Below are positions 31,763 through 39,386 of a DNA stretch of 40,211 bases, in pieces. Below the pieces are notes generated by a model. The model searched no databases. It was not told the origin of the DNA and was given only the letters and a program-made list of their open reading frames with translations. How positions within the stretch are numbered: position 1 is the first letter of the stretch; each line of letters opens with the position of its first letter. Source of the DNA: a virus; IMG/VR virus record IMGVR_UViG_3300005056_000227, positions 1 to 40,211 of that record, one strand, 5' to 3'. The position numbers and the translations under genes are program-made.

Positions 31763-32662
31763 ATGCCACGTAAAAAATCCACCGCCAAAGTAGAAGATAT
31801 GACGAAAATGGCTGACAAAAAAGCAATAGCCAAAGCCGCTAAAAATGCTGACAAGCTAACCCAGCACTTAATAACAATCGATACTAAATACGGCGACGGC
31901 CTTCCATACGAACAGGGTCGGCTAATTAATGAAGTTCGTTTTTATCTCAACCACTCAGCAGAAGCCATGCTGCAAGCCGGTCGTCATTTAGTTGTACTTA
32001 AAGAACATGAGCCGCACGGGGGGTTTACAAAAGCACTTGAAGACATAGGGCTGGCCCCGCGAGCGGCACAACAGATGATGCAGGCAGCAGTTAAATTTAC
32101 AGGCTCAAATGCGAAAGCGCTCGCGCATTTGGGAAAAGTAAAAATGCTAGAACTCATGATCGAAGACGATGAAGACCTAAAAGAACTAGCGAGCGGAGGA
32201 ACACTGGCCGGTCTTGATTTGGATGAGATTGATGCCATGTCTACGCGCGAACTTAAAGCCGCACTCCGCAAATCCCGAAAAACTCATGAAGCCGACAACA
32301 CTGCCAACGAAAAACTAATCGAAGGCAAAGATAAAAAACTCAACAAGCTCAGCAAACGTGCAAAAAACTGGGACAGCCGCGTTAAAGAATTCAACCAGGA
32401 AACCACCAACATCGCCAGCGATGTTCTGGAGGCGTTGAGCAAACTCGAGGCGCTGCGCGAAGTTTATCTATCTGAAGATTTTGGCGACGACAATCGAGAG
32501 CAAGCTGACAATGCGATGGGCTGCGTTTACTTCAACGCAATAGAGCAGATAGGACACAAAGCGGCAGAAGTAATAACGGCCTGCGACCACCTGTTCGGAC
32601 ATTACGCCAACCACTCTATGACAATGGTTGATTACTGGGAAGAGAAGCTCGATCAGGAATAA
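31763..32662 (+). CDS. DUF3102-like early protein
   Basis: A 299-residue protein starts at ATG 31763 behind GGAG. It has a basic N-terminus, a central domain (YLNHSAEAMLQAGRHLVVLK, then GGFTKALEDIGLAPRAAQQM near residues 65-115) that resembles DUF3102, and a long charged coiled coil near 160-220. Transposable siphophages of the B3 type carry such a gene just before the transposase. It may be a DNA-binding helper of replication; the function is not established. Confidence 0.75.
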   Translation: MPRKKSTAKVEDMTKMADKKAIAKAAKNADKLTQHLITIDTKYGDGLPYEQGRLINEVRFYLNHSAEAMLQAGRHLVVLKEHEPHGGFTKALEDIGLAPRAAQQMMQAAVKFTGSNAKALAHLGKVKMLELMIEDDEDLKELASGGTLAGLDLDEIDAMSTRELKAALRKSRKTHEADNTANEKLIEGKDKKLNKLSKRAKNWDSRVKEFNQETTNIASDVLEALSKLEALREVYLSEDFGDDNREQADNAMGCVYFNAIEQIGHKAAEVITACDHLFGHYANHSMTMVDYWEEKLDQE

Positions 32663-32664
32663 TC

Positions 32665-34452
32665 ATGGCAACTGCTCCACTTCAAATTCATATATTAAAC
32701 GAGCTGCAGGCATTGGCTAATAACCTCGATAACGCCATGCACTCTCAGCGCGGCAAGTTAATGGATACGTTTGCGACAAAATTTGGCTGGAGCAAACAAA
32801 AAGTATATCGCCAGCTTAGTGGCATCGGCTGGTCGAGTGGGCGCAAGGCACGTGCTGATAAAGGCACAACCAGTCAGTGTATGGATGCATTAACCGATCT
32901 GTCAGCAGTGCAGCGCTTAGGCGTTAGAAAAAACGGCAAGATCACTTCACAAACCCCTAACGCGCGCAGCTTGTTAGCATCTAACGGTCGCGACTTCGCT
33001 GTTAGCAATGCCCGTCTAAATGTTTTACTGAAAGAGCGTGGCATGGATGTGAACGCACAAAAACAACAAAGCGCATGCCAGCCATTACGCACACTACACC
33101 CTAATCATGTTCATTTGGTCGACCCCTCTTTATGTTTACTTTATTACGATCCTCAAGGTAACCAGCACGTTATTCGTGATGATGAAGCTTATAAAAACAA
33201 GCCTGATTTTATCGAGAAGATTAAAAAATTTAAAGTATGGCGTTATGTATTAGTTGATCACTTCAGCAGTGTTGTCGCTGTTAAATATTACCGAAGTCAC
33301 GGCGAAACACAGGCCAACATGTATGACTTTTTATTGTGGTGCTGGCAACACACAGACAGCTCACCATTTCACGGTGTACCCTTTACTTTATATTGGGACA
33401 AAGGCAGCGCCAATACCGCCAGCGCTATAAAAACGGCATTGCATGCTCTTGGCGTTAACGCCATTGAACATGAAGCTGGTAACCCTCGTGCAAAGGGTGC
33501 AGTAGAGCAGGCTAATAACCTGGTAGAAAAATTATTCGAAAGTCGTTTACGTTATGAACCTGTTGCAGATGTTGATCAGTTAAACGATGCAGTACAGGGC
33601 TGGATGAATGCTTACAACAGCAACACCATTCCACATTACGACAGCAGGTTAAAGCGGCGCTTTATGGCTGAGCCGCGCGCACGATATGAAATATGGCAGA
33701 TCATTCGCCGCGAACAATTAAGACTTTTACCCGATGAGCAGGTATGCCGTTATCTATTAACTGCTGAGCCAGTAGAGCGCAAAGTGCGCGCCGATCTTAC
33801 GGTTTCATTCAAACACCCTGTCACCAAAAAACAAATGTGGTACGACGTTGCTGGCATTCAAGACGTGTATCCAAAAGCAATCGTCAAAGTCGGTCCGTTA
33901 ATTTACGGCGATGCAGAGATTATTCTGTATGTTGAAAACTATCGTGGCGAGGATGCCGAGCATATTTTACAGCCAATGATTGGTGATGAATTTAGTGGCT
34001 TTAACATGGATGCGGCAGTTATCGGTGATGAGATGAAGTCGCAGCCCGACACTATCATCGAACAAGCAGGCAAGGCTGCCGATCAAGTGGCTTTCCCTGG
34101 TAAAACCGAAAAAGAAATTAAAAAGCTGCAGCGCAAAAATGCCGTTCCTTTTGAAGGCACCATCGACGCTCATTCACACCTTGCAAACACCAACATGCCG
34201 TCATATATGCAGCGCCCAGGCAGTGACCTCGACGTGCCTAACCGCATGCAAGTAGAAGTTAAACCGCTCACCTATATAGAAGCCGCCAAGTTATTAATAC
34301 AGCAATTAGGCCGCACACTCACACCAGACGATAACCAAATGATGCGCGAAACCTATCCCGATGGTGTACCACCAGATGAAATAGAAAACCTGTGTGAATT
34401 AATACGCACCGGCCAGACGCCCAACAAAAACTCGCTACAGCTTGTGAAATAA
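32665..34452 (+). CDS. Phage transposase A (DDE integrase core)
   Basis: A 595-residue transposase. The N-terminal 60 residues contain an HTH (FATKFGWSKQKVYRQLSGIG) for end binding. The catalytic triad is D153 (HLVDPSL), D245 (YWDKGSAN) and E281 (GAVEQANN), with D and E separated by 35 residues, as in DD35E enzymes. A beta-barrel-like region and a C-terminal helical part that could bind the ATPase partner follow. It would cut and join phage ends in integration and replicative transposition. Start is two bases after the previous stop. Confidence 0.93.
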   Translation: MATAPLQIHILNELQALANNLDNAMHSQRGKLMDTFATKFGWSKQKVYRQLSGIGWSSGRKARADKGTTSQCMDALTDLSAVQRLGVRKNGKITSQTPNARSLLASNGRDFAVSNARLNVLLKERGMDVNAQKQQSACQPLRTLHPNHVHLVDPSLCLLYYDPQGNQHVIRDDEAYKNKPDFIEKIKKFKVWRYVLVDHFSSVVAVKYYRSHGETQANMYDFLLWCWQHTDSSPFHGVPFTLYWDKGSANTASAIKTALHALGVNAIEHEAGNPRAKGAVEQANNLVEKLFESRLRYEPVADVDQLNDAVQGWMNAYNSNTIPHYDSRLKRRFMAEPRARYEIWQIIRREQLRLLPDEQVCRYLLTAEPVERKVRADLTVSFKHPVTKKQMWYDVAGIQDVYPKAIVKVGPLIYGDAEIILYVENYRGEDAEHILQPMIGDEFSGFNMDAAVIGDEMKSQPDTIIEQAGKAADQVAFPGKTEKEIKKLQRKNAVPFEGTIDAHSHLANTNMPSYMQRPGSDLDVPNRMQVEVKPLTYIEAAKLLIQQLGRTLTPDDNQMMRETYPDGVPPDEIENLCELIRTGQTPNKNSLQLVK

Positions 34453-34471
34453 ATAAACCGCCAGGTAATAA

Positions 34472-34690
34472 ATGATGAATAACAATATAGAAAACGCCAT
34501 CCAAAAAGCAAAAGATGAAATTGCTAAACATGGTTGGCGTACCGATGAATATATCGCTGGAAATCAATGTCACCTTGAAATCACAAAAGATGGCCGACGC
34601 TTTGGTTGGGGAATGTTTCAGCGACTTTATTGCTGGACGGAAGCGTATGAGTTTGTGACTAAAAAACACTGGATAAATCTAACTAGCTAA
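34472..34690 (+). CDS. Small protein between transposase and ATPase genes
   Basis: A 72-residue protein has an N-terminal helix (NAIQKAKDEIAKHGWRTDEY) and a beta hairpin with HLEITKDGRRFGWGMFQRLYCW. It separates the two transposition genes, which are normally adjacent in Mu. It lies on the same transcript with gaps of 19 and 14 bp. Family not recognised. Confidence 0.65.
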   Translation: MMNNNIENAIQKAKDEIAKHGWRTDEYIAGNQCHLEITKDGRRFGWGMFQRLYCWTEAYEFVTKKHWINLTS

Positions 34691-34704
34691 CTGGAGAGAC
34701 AGAC

Positions 34705-36015
34705 ATGCAAAAACTCGCCGCCAACCTGATTACGCCACTAGAGAAATCTTCTGGCAATGATAAACCACTCACCGCCAATAAAAAAAATAAATGGGGACAA
34801 TCCTACATGCCTTTAAAACTAAAAAATGTGCTGGCAGATAACGGGCTACGACAATCTGACTGGCAAGACGCAATCATTCAGGAGGGAGGTCGTGGCGCAG
34901 GCCGATCATTATCCAGCTCTGCAGGTACGCAGATACTCAACTGGAACCAGTGGCCAAAGTTAACCGACAAAAAAATCATTGTCGAACAGACGGAAAATTT
35001 TTTACGCAAGAAAAAAATAACCGAAGGCTTAATCGCTACCATCTGGAATATTGATAACCAGGATACGGGCCGTAACAAAATACCCACGGGTGTAAAACGC
35101 GGCCCTCAAAAAAACACCCACAAACGAACAATTTTCGACCTGAACTTACCGGAGAACGAAATGCTATCAGCCACCGCCAAAAGCCATTTTAATATTTTCA
35201 TCAACCCCTTTATCGACGACGTTCAATCAGCCGATGATATTTATTTAAGCGATGACCAGATGCACGTACGCGCCGCTATGTATCAAACCGCAAAGCACGG
35301 TGGTTTTGTTGCCATCATCGGCGAGTCAGGCTCAGGTAAAACCACGCTTCGCCGTGACCTGATTGACCGTGTGAACCGAGAGGAGTTGCCGATCTCTATC
35401 ATTCAGCCGCGCATCATCGATAAAGCCAAATTAACCGCCGGTGCAATCTGTGAGGCCATTATTCGTGATGTTAGCAGCGAGCGGCCAAAACAATCACTGG
35501 AAGCTAAGGCCAGCCAGATCGAGCGCATCCTTACATCACGCGCTCGCGGGGGCAGTAAACATGTCCTGATTATCGAAGAGGCGCACGATATCACGATAAA
35601 AACCTTGAAGTACTTAAAAAGGTTCTGGGAGCTTGAAGACGGGTTTACTAAGTTACTGGCCATCATATTAATCGGTCAGACAGAATTAAAAGGCATGCTC
35701 GATGTTCGGCAAAATTATGATGCACGCGAAGTGATTAATCGCTGTGAGACCGTCGAGTTGCATCCGCTAAACGGCAACCTCGAACAATACCTGGCACTTA
35801 AATTTAAACGCGCAGACAAAAGACTCGATCACATCTTCGAGCCGGACGCATTCGATGCCATACGAGAACGCTGTACGATCCGCCAGCGTGGTGTAAGCGC
35901 ATCACAAAGCATGTTGTACCCATTGATCGTCAATATCACAGTAACAAAAGCCATGAACCTTACGGCTGATATGGGCGAACAGAAAGTAACCGCTGAAATA
36001 ATAAGGGGGCTTTAA
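34705..36015 (+). CDS. AAA+ ATPase, MuB/TnsC-like transposition target factor
   Basis: A 436-residue protein has Walker A GESGSGKT at 206-213 and Walker B VLIIEEAH at 287-294, with an arginine-rich sensor region beyond 300. Residues about 35-90 form an HTH-like domain (LKNVLADNGLRQSDWQDAII), as MuB also has at its N-terminus. GGAGAG precedes ATG 34705. MuB-type proteins bind target DNA and activate the transposase. Context after the transposase gene supports this. Confidence 0.9.
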   Translation: MQKLAANLITPLEKSSGNDKPLTANKKNKWGQSYMPLKLKNVLADNGLRQSDWQDAIIQEGGRGAGRSLSSSAGTQILNWNQWPKLTDKKIIVEQTENFLRKKKITEGLIATIWNIDNQDTGRNKIPTGVKRGPQKNTHKRTIFDLNLPENEMLSATAKSHFNIFINPFIDDVQSADDIYLSDDQMHVRAAMYQTAKHGGFVAIIGESGSGKTTLRRDLIDRVNREELPISIIQPRIIDKAKLTAGAICEAIIRDVSSERPKQSLEAKASQIERILTSRARGGSKHVLIIEEAHDITIKTLKYLKRFWELEDGFTKLLAIILIGQTELKGMLDVRQNYDAREVINRCETVELHPLNGNLEQYLALKFKRADKRLDHIFEPDAFDAIRERCTIRQRGVSASQSMLYPLIVNITVTKAMNLTADMGEQKVTAEIIRGL

Positions 36016-36017
36016 TT

Positions 36018-36368
36018 ATGCCTTACATAACATACACAGATGAACATCTGGAATATTGGGGCAACGTTTATCTGCGTGAAAAATTAAAACAGTACGGCAT
36101 TGTATTTGAAATGTTTTTACGCATGCCACAACAGATTTTAGATTCCATAAAAAAACATCAATTTAAACCATTACTGTCAGCACAAAGAGTAGTTGCTGCA
36201 CAAATCCGCCATGAAGATGCGATGCGAGAGCTGCAAAAGCGCGAAGAGAAGCGCCTTGATGGTGAAAATAAAGGGCGTCGCAATGGCGCACCTTTTGAGT
36301 CATTACACCATCACCGCTACGCGCACAAGAAACCAAAATATACACGAGCTGCGGTGGAGTCATCATGA
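36018..36368 (+). CDS. Early protein of unknown function
   Basis: A 116-residue basic protein starts behind GGGGG. It has a helix LEYWGNVYLREKLKQYGIVF, a middle coiled coil and a histidine-rich C-terminus (LHHHRYAHKKPKYTR). Part of the tight block of early genes. No family recognised. Confidence 0.65.
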   Translation: MPYITYTDEHLEYWGNVYLREKLKQYGIVFEMFLRMPQQILDSIKKHQFKPLLSAQRVVAAQIRHEDAMRELQKREEKRLDGENKGRRNGAPFESLHHHRYAHKKPKYTRAAVESS

Positions 36369-36637
36369 AAAACTCAACAAGAGAGCAGCGTAAAGAAAAT
36401 AAAAAACGCCTTCGAGACCAGACAATTAAAGGGCGCATTATCGACTTCTTGCGTAAAAAACAAAGCGTGGGTGAAGCCGCAAACTCTAGACAAATTTCGG
36501 CAGCGCTCGATATCCAGCGATTTACCATCATTTTGTTTGTCACCCAAATGCTCAGCGAAGACAGCATAGTTATGACTGGTTATAAAGAAATTCATAACGG
36601 CAAGGTATTGCCTCACTACGCGGTAAAAATAGTATGA
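36365..36637 (+). CDS. Small winged-helix-like early protein
   Basis: A 90-residue protein is coupled to the previous gene by ATGA overlap. It starts with a basic region (KNSTREQRKENKKRLRD) and has a helix-turn-helix-like order: RIIDFLRKKQSVGEAANSRQ, ISAALDIQRFTIILFVTQML and a beta wing. DNA binding is likely; role unknown. Confidence 0.65.
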   Translation: MKNSTREQRKENKKRLRDQTIKGRIIDFLRKKQSVGEAANSRQISAALDIQRFTIILFVTQMLSEDSIVMTGYKEIHNGKVLPHYAVKIV

Positions 36638-36831
36638 GCATCAATGAAATTACAGCCAGAGACACAATGTCGTCACTAGCGGTTGTGGCGATCTTGTATT
36701 TTGTTTTCGGATTTATTATCGAGGCCGTTATTTTCGGATTATCAATGTGGTTGCTACTGCTTTTAATTCAGAAATTAGACCAAATAGTTGACCGTTTTTT
36801 TAAAAAAAACCAGGGGCACATCGATGACTAA
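36634..36831 (+). CDS. Small early membrane protein
   Basis: A 65-residue protein has two hydrophobic segments, LAVVAILYFVFGFIIEAVIF and GLSMWLLLLLIQ, and a basic tail. It overlaps both neighbours by a few bases, so it is translated with them. A membrane protein in the early arm could affect host physiology or exclude other phages. No family recognised. Confidence 0.65.
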   Translation: MSINEITARDTMSSLAVVAILYFVFGFIIEAVIFGLSMWLLLLLIQKLDQIVDRFFKKNQGHIDD

Positions 36832-37180
36832 CAACAGCTCAATGTTTAACACTGATGATCTACTGACTGCGCTGCAGGATCATATCGGTAAAGAAAAAGG
36901 TATTTGCGGAATAAAGCTGGCTCAAAAACTCAGCGGCAGGCTTCTACACAACGAGCCTTTCAAGCGGCACATTCGCAAACTGGTGCAGGACCTGCGACAG
37001 CAGGGGCATCATATTTGCGCAACTCCACAGGACGGCTATTACATCGCAGCCAATGAAGCCGAGTTGAATGAAACCTGCGAGTTCCTGCATGAACGAGCAA
37101 TGAGTTCGCTCAAACAAATATCGGCAATGAAAAAAATAGCCTTGCCTGATCTGCGTGGCCAGCTTCGTCTTAACACTTAA
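36824..37180 (+). CDS. Winged-helix-like early protein
   Basis: A 118-residue protein starts at ATG 36824, overlapping the previous gene by eight bases (an upstream start is less likely). It has a helical LLTALQDHIGKEKGICGIKL domain, then FKRHIRKLVQDLRQQGHHIC, and a beta hairpin ICATPQDGYYIAA, a winged-helix order as in phage regulators. Start is preceded by CAGGGG. Role unknown. Confidence 0.7.
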   Translation: MTNNSSMFNTDDLLTALQDHIGKEKGICGIKLAQKLSGRLLHNEPFKRHIRKLVQDLRQQGHHICATPQDGYYIAANEAELNETCEFLHERAMSSLKQISAMKKIALPDLRGQLRLNT

Positions 37181-37215
37181 ACGTAACACCATAACTTCAA
37201 CAATCAGAGGATATT

Positions 37216-37506
37216 ATGAAAACATCAATATTGATATTAGCTATAACACTTATACCAGCAACTGCGTCTGCAGATAATAACGGCTTTCGCCAGTGCGCAG
37301 CCTGGGATACATTCTGTAAATCACCGGCACAAATTGTCGCAACAAAATGCCGTCTCGGTGTGCCGGTAAAACATGAACAATGCGAAGCGCTTGGCATACC
37401 TGGTCGCTACATGATTCGTGGTGGCGGCAGCCTGGTAGAAGGTTTGCCAGTTACTACTCAAGACACAGATCAATCAACCGATCAGGTGCTAGCTGATTAC
37501 ATTTAA
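37216..37506 (+). CDS. Exported early protein with four cysteines
   Basis: A 96-residue protein has a signal peptide (KTSILILAITLIPATASA, cut after ASA) and a mature part with C at 27, 34, 45 and 56 approximately, suited to two disulphides in the periplasm. Its segment IPGRYMIRGGGSLV resembles the start of the next gene product (IPRGYMRKGDGTLV). GAGG lies upstream of the ATG. It is unexpected in a phage early arm. No family recognised. Confidence 0.75.
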   Translation: MKTSILILAITLIPATASADNNGFRQCAAWDTFCKSPAQIVATKCRLGVPVKHEQCEALGIPGRYMIRGGGSLVEGLPVTTQDTDQSTDQVLADYI

Positions 37507-37510
37507 CCAG

Positions 37511-37546
37511 GTGTTCAGGCGCTGAGTAAACTCAGCGCCTGAACAC
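37511..37546 (+). other. Perfect 16-bp hairpin between early genes
   Basis: GTGTTCAGGCGCTGAG (37511-37526), loop TAAA, and the exact complement (37531-37546). It begins five bases after the stop of the exported-protein gene. No T-tract follows on either strand, so it is not a normal terminator. Confidence 0.7.
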
Positions 37547-37564
37547 ACAATAAAAGAGAAAATC

Positions 37565-38197
37565 ATGACCACACAGCAAACAACGCAAGACGAAATCCCA
37601 CGCGGTTATATGCGTAAAGGTGATGGCACCTTAGTACCAAAAAGCATGGTCTCAGAGCGAGACTTAAACTGCGACAAATTAGTAAAGTCATTAATTAAAA
37701 CAGCGAATCAAGTGCAGAAACCATTAGCCGCATTTAAAAAAACATCAATGCAGGAAATTCAAAATTTCATTGATGATTCAGCTGCAAACTACAACGCAAA
37801 AATGGGCGGAAAAAAAGGCAATATAACCGTTTACAGTTTCGACGGTCGCTACAAAATAGTACGTTGCCATGCTGAAAACATCAGCTTCGATGAGCGCTTG
37901 CAGATAGCTAAAGCATTGGTAGATGAATGCATCACAAAATGGGCAAAAGGTTCGCGCTCCGAAATCAAAGTACTCGTACAGGACGCCTTTCAAACAGACC
38001 GGCAAGGAAAAATATCAACCAGTCGTATCCTGGGCTTAAAACGAATAAAAATTGACGACCCGCAATGGCAAAACGCGATGAAAGCTATTAGCGATTCAAT
38101 ACAGGTAATCGGCACAAAATCATACATAAGATTCTATGAACGTATCGGTGACAGTGAAGACTACACACCGATCTCACTTGACATAGCTGCACTGTAA
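37565..38197 (+). CDS. DUF3164 family early protein
   Basis: A 210-residue protein shows the DUF3164 features: an N-terminal IPRGYMRKGDGTLVPKSMV near residues 12-30, and a core with GKKGNITVYSFDGRYKIVRC, then ISFDERLQIAKALVDECI and a C-terminal KTYIRFYERI-like end (KSYIRFYERIG). This family is nearly universal in Mu-like phages, in the early region beside gemA. Its function is not known. AGAG precedes the ATG. Confidence 0.88.
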   Translation: MTTQQTTQDEIPRGYMRKGDGTLVPKSMVSERDLNCDKLVKSLIKTANQVQKPLAAFKKTSMQEIQNFIDDSAANYNAKMGGKKGNITVYSFDGRYKIVRCHAENISFDERLQIAKALVDECITKWAKGSRSEIKVLVQDAFQTDRQGKISTSRILGLKRIKIDDPQWQNAMKAISDSIQVIGTKSYIRFYERIGDSEDYTPISLDIAAL

Positions 38198-38262
38198 AAA
38201 GAAGCTGCCAATGACACTGTCGAAAAAACGATAGAAGTGAGACGTGAGCCGGAGAATATAAA

Positions 38263-38382
38263 ATGACAGTAGAAGATTGCACTAGTTGCCAACAAAAAGT
38301 TGGCAACTCAAAACATGACGACCATGCTCAGTGGCAAATAACCGCTACTGAGAAACTTAAATTTAACACAAATAGTCGCTAG
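38263..38382 (+). CDS. Possible 39-residue early protein
   Basis: A short frame starts at ATG 38263 behind GGAG and ends at TAG 38380-38382. The product has a CTSC motif followed by hydrophilic residues. The frame contains two inverted repeats, which is a reason for doubt. No family recognised. Confidence 0.4.
   Translation: MTVEDCTSCQQKVGNSKHDDHAQWQITATEKLKFNTNSR
38284..38308. repeat. Inverted repeat in short early frame
   Basis: AGTTGCCAAC, AAAAA, GTTGGCAACT: a perfect 10-bp stem with a 5-nt loop. No T-tract follows on the + strand. Confidence 0.5.
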
Positions 38383-38392
38383 CGGTTATTTG
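38335..38392. repeat. Inverted repeat with 13-bp arms
   Basis: CAAATAACCGCTA (38335-38347) and TAGCGGTTATTTG (38380-38392) are exact complements separated by 32 bases. The second arm contains the stop of the 39-residue frame and lies 19 bp before the next gene. Confidence 0.55.
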
Positions 38393-38408
38393 TCAACTGG
38401 AGCTACTT

Positions 38409-38422
38409 GTTATGTGTGATTT
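38409..38422 (+). repeat. Boundary repeat copy 1
   Basis: GTTATGTGTGATTT includes the start codon of the 86-residue gene. A copy with one difference is at 38723. Confidence 0.4.
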
Positions 38423-38672
38423 AGTACAGCGATTAATAGCAGCAAATGAAACTAACGGAGAACGAACAGGAGGCAGTGATATTTTCTACGCATCTGCCGA
38501 AAGGATCGGTTACTTAGAAGCTCAAAATGAAACTTTATTAATAGAGCGTAACGCATTAGCTCAGGCGCTCGAGAACTTTGTAAGAATTGATGACATTGAA
38601 AACAATCTAATTATAAATAAGCCAAATGCAATTATTGCGGCAAGACAAGTTCTTGCCACTTTAGAAGCATAA
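38412..38672 (+). CDS. Early protein of unknown function with coiled coil
   Basis: An 86-residue protein starts behind GGAG. It has a helical core (ERIGYLEAQNETLLIERNAL then AQALENF) that is a short coiled coil, and an alanine-rich end. Similar short phage proteins with an EALRxExxAL helix are common next to small membrane genes. It ends CATAAC, and an inverted repeat follows. No function is known. Confidence 0.65.
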   Translation: MCDLVQRLIAANETNGERTGGSDIFYASAERIGYLEAQNETLLIERNALAQALENFVRIDDIENNLIINKPNAIIAARQVLATLEA

Positions 38673-38682
38673 CGACCCTTTG

Positions 38683-38727
38683 ATAACCAGCGGCGTATTT
38701 TGCCGTCTGTGTTGATTTACTGGTTAT
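38683..38727. repeat. Inverted repeat after the 86-residue gene
   Basis: ATAACCAG (38683-38690) and CTGGTTAT (38720-38727) are complementary. A smaller CGGC...GCCG pair is inside. Confidence 0.45.
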
Positions 38728-38736
38728 GTGTAATTT
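38723..38736 (+). repeat. Boundary repeat copy 2
   Basis: GTTATGTGTAATTT matches the copy at 38409 at 13 of 14 positions. It lies 11 bp before the start of the 30-residue membrane gene. Confidence 0.4.
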
Positions 38737-38747
38737 TGGAGATAAGT

Positions 38748-38840
38748 ATGTTTGATAAAATAATATTATGGCTTTTAGAGATTTCTATACCACTTTCCAT
38801 ATTGGTTTTTGGCGGCGCATGGGTGGCATATAAGTTATGA
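38748..38840 (+). CDS. 30-residue single-span membrane peptide
   Basis: A short frame starts behind GGAG at eight bases and ends by ATGA overlap with the next gene. The product is one hydrophobic helix (KIILWLLEISIPLSILVFGG) with a basic end. The strong ribosome-binding site and the coupling argue that it is real. The role is unknown; small membrane peptides of phages often act in toxicity or exclusion. Confidence 0.65.
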   Translation: MFDKIILWLLEISIPLSILVFGGAWVAYKL

Positions 38841-39100
38841 GTAAGCCTTACATAATGCCGCGAAAGAAAAAAGACAATGAGAGCCGAAAGGAAAATCTAA
38901 CCCGTAGGCTCGAAGAAAATATTGAGTTTTACCACGCTTGCGGTCGTATGAGCCATGTTAGTTTTTTGGAGCAGTTGAAAGATTATATTTATCACAGTAA
39001 CCCACCAAAAGACGTGAAAATAGGTGGGGTATTCCACTGTGATAATCATGGCGGGCATGGCTTTGTAAGCGACTGCGCTGAATGTGGTCGAAGCACATAA
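38837..39100 (+). CDS. Small early protein with zinc-ribbon-like end
   Basis: An 87-residue protein starts by overlap with the membrane peptide. It has a basic N-terminus, a helical middle and a C-terminal CDNHGGHGFVSDCAECG with three cysteines and two histidines, which could bind zinc. The stop is followed by C so that it reads CATAAC, as at the end of the 86-residue gene. No family recognised. Confidence 0.65.
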   Translation: MSKPYIMPRKKKDNESRKENLTRRLEENIEFYHACGRMSHVSFLEQLKDYIYHSNPPKDVKIGGVFHCDNHGGHGFVSDCAECGRST

Positions 39101-39185
39101 CAGAGCAATAATAGGAACAAGTTTCTGTGTATTTTGATATTAAAGCGAAAACAAGTAGTTACGCGATAAACGGTAAAAAATAATA

Positions 39186-39386
39186 ATGAGTAAAGAATTT
39201 ATGCTGCAACTAATTCACCTTGGTAAGCCCATCGCACTTAAATTTATAGAGTCAGATGATCTTCGCCAGGCACAAGTATTGGCTGACAAGCAATGTAATT
39301 TATACGCAGGAGTCTGGGTAGAGGTTATCCCGGTAACAGGTGACAAAAAACAAATCGACCTTAATAAGGTTATCAACAATGTCTGA
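39186..39386 (+). CDS. Small early protein before gemA-like gene
   Basis: A 66-residue protein is mainly beta/alpha (FMLQLIHLGKPIALKFIESD). It overlaps the GemA-like gene by eight bases, so it is translated with it. No family recognised. Confidence 0.6.
   Translation: MSKEFMLQLIHLGKPIALKFIESDDLRQAQVLADKQCNLYAGVWVEVIPVTGDKKQIDLNKVINNV

Noticed and set aside
37511-37546. Intrinsic terminator
   Set aside because: The stem is perfect, but no T-tract follows on either strand.
38263-38382. Small Cys protein as a certain gene
   Set aside because: Kept only as a low-confidence entry, because inverted repeats fill most of the frame.
38335-39138. True integron cassette array with attC sites
   Set aside because: No integrase gene is present and the sites lack the standard paired core boxes; only a loose resemblance is reported.
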